Assembly (NCBI GenBank): GCA_949127645.1
Contig: CASBQM010000113.1
Coordinates: forward strand, 1 to 5,404
DNA: 5,404 nucleotides
Source: Synechococcales cyanobacterium PMM_0036
GTDB lineage: Bacteria > Cyanobacteriota > Cyanobacteriia > Elainellales > Elainellaceae
Direction: 5' to 3'
Every line of letters starts with the position of its first letter. The first letter of the stretch is position 1. Positions 4,444-5,404 of the stretch are shown piece by piece. A program made the translations under genes and the position numbers. Under the pieces are notes generated by a model. It worked only from the letters and a program-made list of their open reading frames with translations, was not told the origin of the DNA and did no database searches.

Positions 4444-5404
4444 AACCGCCGATACCCAGAAAACCTGCCAAACTGGGGGTCAAAGGCAGCAGCGTTGCCG
4501 CCATCAGAAACAGAATAAGCAGACCTAATGCGGCGCGTGTGTCATTTGGCTCTGTCAGCTCATTGAGCGCCGGACGTTCTAAATCACGCTGCAAAAACAG
4601 AATAGCGATCGCCCAGTATAGCGCCAGCGGATTGACCAAAGCCGCCAAGCCCACGACAATCAGCGTGCCAATGGTGGTACGAGCCGCCACCTTACGACCA
4701 TAGATAGACTGTAAGATCCGTCCACCGTCAAGTCGTCCGGCAGGCAGTAGGTTAATCGCCGTCATCACCAAGCCTAGCCAGCCCACCACTACAAGAGGAT
4801 GCACGTCAACCACAGGCTGTTGCAAGGCATCTCCTAGCGCAATCTTGGCAAGCATCCCCACCAAAAGCGATCCCTGAAAAAACTCTGAAGGAAGCTGAAA
4901 ATAGCTGCCTTGGTGAGACAAAAGCAACCCTGTAATCAGCATTCCTAAAGCGGTCAATCCGCCAACGGCTGGCCCCGCAAAAGCGATGTCGAATAGGGCG
5001 GTGCGGCTAGGCAACAGGGAAGCAAAGCGTGTAATAGCTCCAAAAGAACCAATTTGCAGCACGGGCAAGAAGAAGGGCGGCAGCAGTCGAGCCTGATAGC
5101 GCTTTGCCAGCCACAGATGACCCATTTCATGAACGGCTAAAGTCAGCAAAATACCTGCGCCAATGGGCAGGACTTCCAGGAGTCGGGCAGGAGCCGTAAA
5201 TAAATCGAATCCCAACATTAGCCCTGCGGTTTCTAGACAAGTGGCGATCGTCGCCACCCCCAAACCAATAGCCAGCCCAATCTGCGAAACCGTGGCGGGT
5301 TTAGGATCGCTGTCGCTGGGTAAAACTACCACAACAGGCTTATCTTCCATGCCTACAACCTCAGAGGCATGAACGATAGGGAGACGATCACGGTGTAACG
5401 TTAC
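4442..5404 (-). CDS. Site-2 protease family (M50) intramembrane metalloprotease, EGY-like, 5' end outside window
   Basis: This is a zinc metalloprotease that cuts substrates within the membrane. Counting from the Met at 5348-5350, the zinc motif HEMGH (74-78, in LLTLAVHEMGHLWLAKRY) supplies two His ligands and the catalytic Glu. The third ligand is D208 in NLLPAGRLDGGR (200-211). Hydrophobic stretches lie near 23-47, 60-80, 118-144, 158-175, 183-205, 226-255 and 273-290, so about six to seven membrane segments. KPVVVVLPSDSDPKPATV, conserved-looking, precedes the first. That Met would give 302 residues, but 18 more codons (VTLHRDRLPIVHASEVVG) are open in frame to the window edge. EGY-type proteins in cyanobacteria and plastids carry a large soluble N-terminal domain. 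I therefore think the true start lies beyond 5404. The PIN-membrane gene follows after 48 bp, which suggests co-expression. Substrates of cyanobacterial EGY-like proteases are poorly known, and stress or acid acclimation is a reported role for one homologue, as I recall. Confidence 0.9.
   Translation of the reverse strand, partial: VTLHRDRLPIVHASEVVGMEDKPVVVVLPSDSDPKPATVSQIGLAIGLGVATIATCLETAGLMLGFDLFTAPARLLEVLPIGAGILLTLAVHEMGHLWLAKRYQARLLPPFFLPVLQIGSFGAITRFASLLPSRTALFDIAFAGPAVGGLTALGMLITGLLLSHQGSYFQLPSEFFQGSLLVGMLAKIALGDALQQPVVDVHPLVVVGWLGLVMTAINLLPAGRLDGGRILQSIYGRKVAARTTIGTLIVVGLAALVNPLALYWAIAILFLQRDLERPALNELTEPNDTRAALGLLILFLMAATLLPLTPSLAGFLGIGG

Noticed and set aside
1..5404. CRISPR array, toxin-antitoxin pair or phage-defence module
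   Set aside because: There are no regularly spaced long repeats. The PIN protein is membrane-anchored and lacks a small antitoxin partner gene. The remaining genes are metabolic or a protease.

Overview
The window looks like cyanobacterial chromosome. The octamer GCGATCGC (HIP1, a cyanobacterial hallmark) occurs 12 times exactly in 5.4 kb. The tRNA-Glu is of the cyanobacterial/chloroplast type without an encoded CCA. The intramembrane protease resembles the cyanobacterial/plastid EGY group. A 4-hydroxyphenylpyruvate dioxygenase (HPPD) gene fits tocopherol synthesis. I cannot assign a genus.

Left part, + strand: the 3' end of an unrecognised gene (2-439) is followed after 114 bp by a complete HPPD gene (554-1648). 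HPPD makes homogentisate, the tocopherol head-group precursor. Immediately at its stop codon lies a 166-bp transposase-less element (1650-1815) with 24-nt imperfect terminal inverted repeats and a probable 8-bp target duplication. It fills almost all of the gap to the convergent gene. Without it the two genes would end about 13 bp apart.

Middle, - strand: a complete GH1 beta-glucosidase (3206 down to 1836), best started at a GTG, with a plausible promoter about 40-70 bp upstream of that start. Behind it, 3207-3502 holds no gene. It contains this promoter, a terminator for the tRNA, and a set of mutually exclusive inverted repeats. tRNA-Glu(UUC) is at 3503-3575 on the - strand.

Right part, - strand: a site-2-protease (M50) gene runs in from beyond the right edge (5404 to 4442). 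After 48 bp, most of it three tandem 14-nt repeats, comes a PIN-like protein with a C-terminal membrane anchor (4393-3623). The two look like one transcription unit. The -35 box of the tRNA-Glu promoter overlaps the PIN gene's stop codon, so the - strand order is protease, membrane-tethered PIN protein, tRNA-Glu, beta-glucosidase.

Most of the window is ordinary cyanobacterial core or accessory sequence. The less ordinary points are the protease/membrane-PIN pairing, the element sitting on the HPPD stop codon, the 14-nt repeats each carrying a Shine-Dalgarno-like AGAGG, and the alternative hairpins downstream of the tRNA. I see no CRISPR array, defence island or complete insertion sequence.
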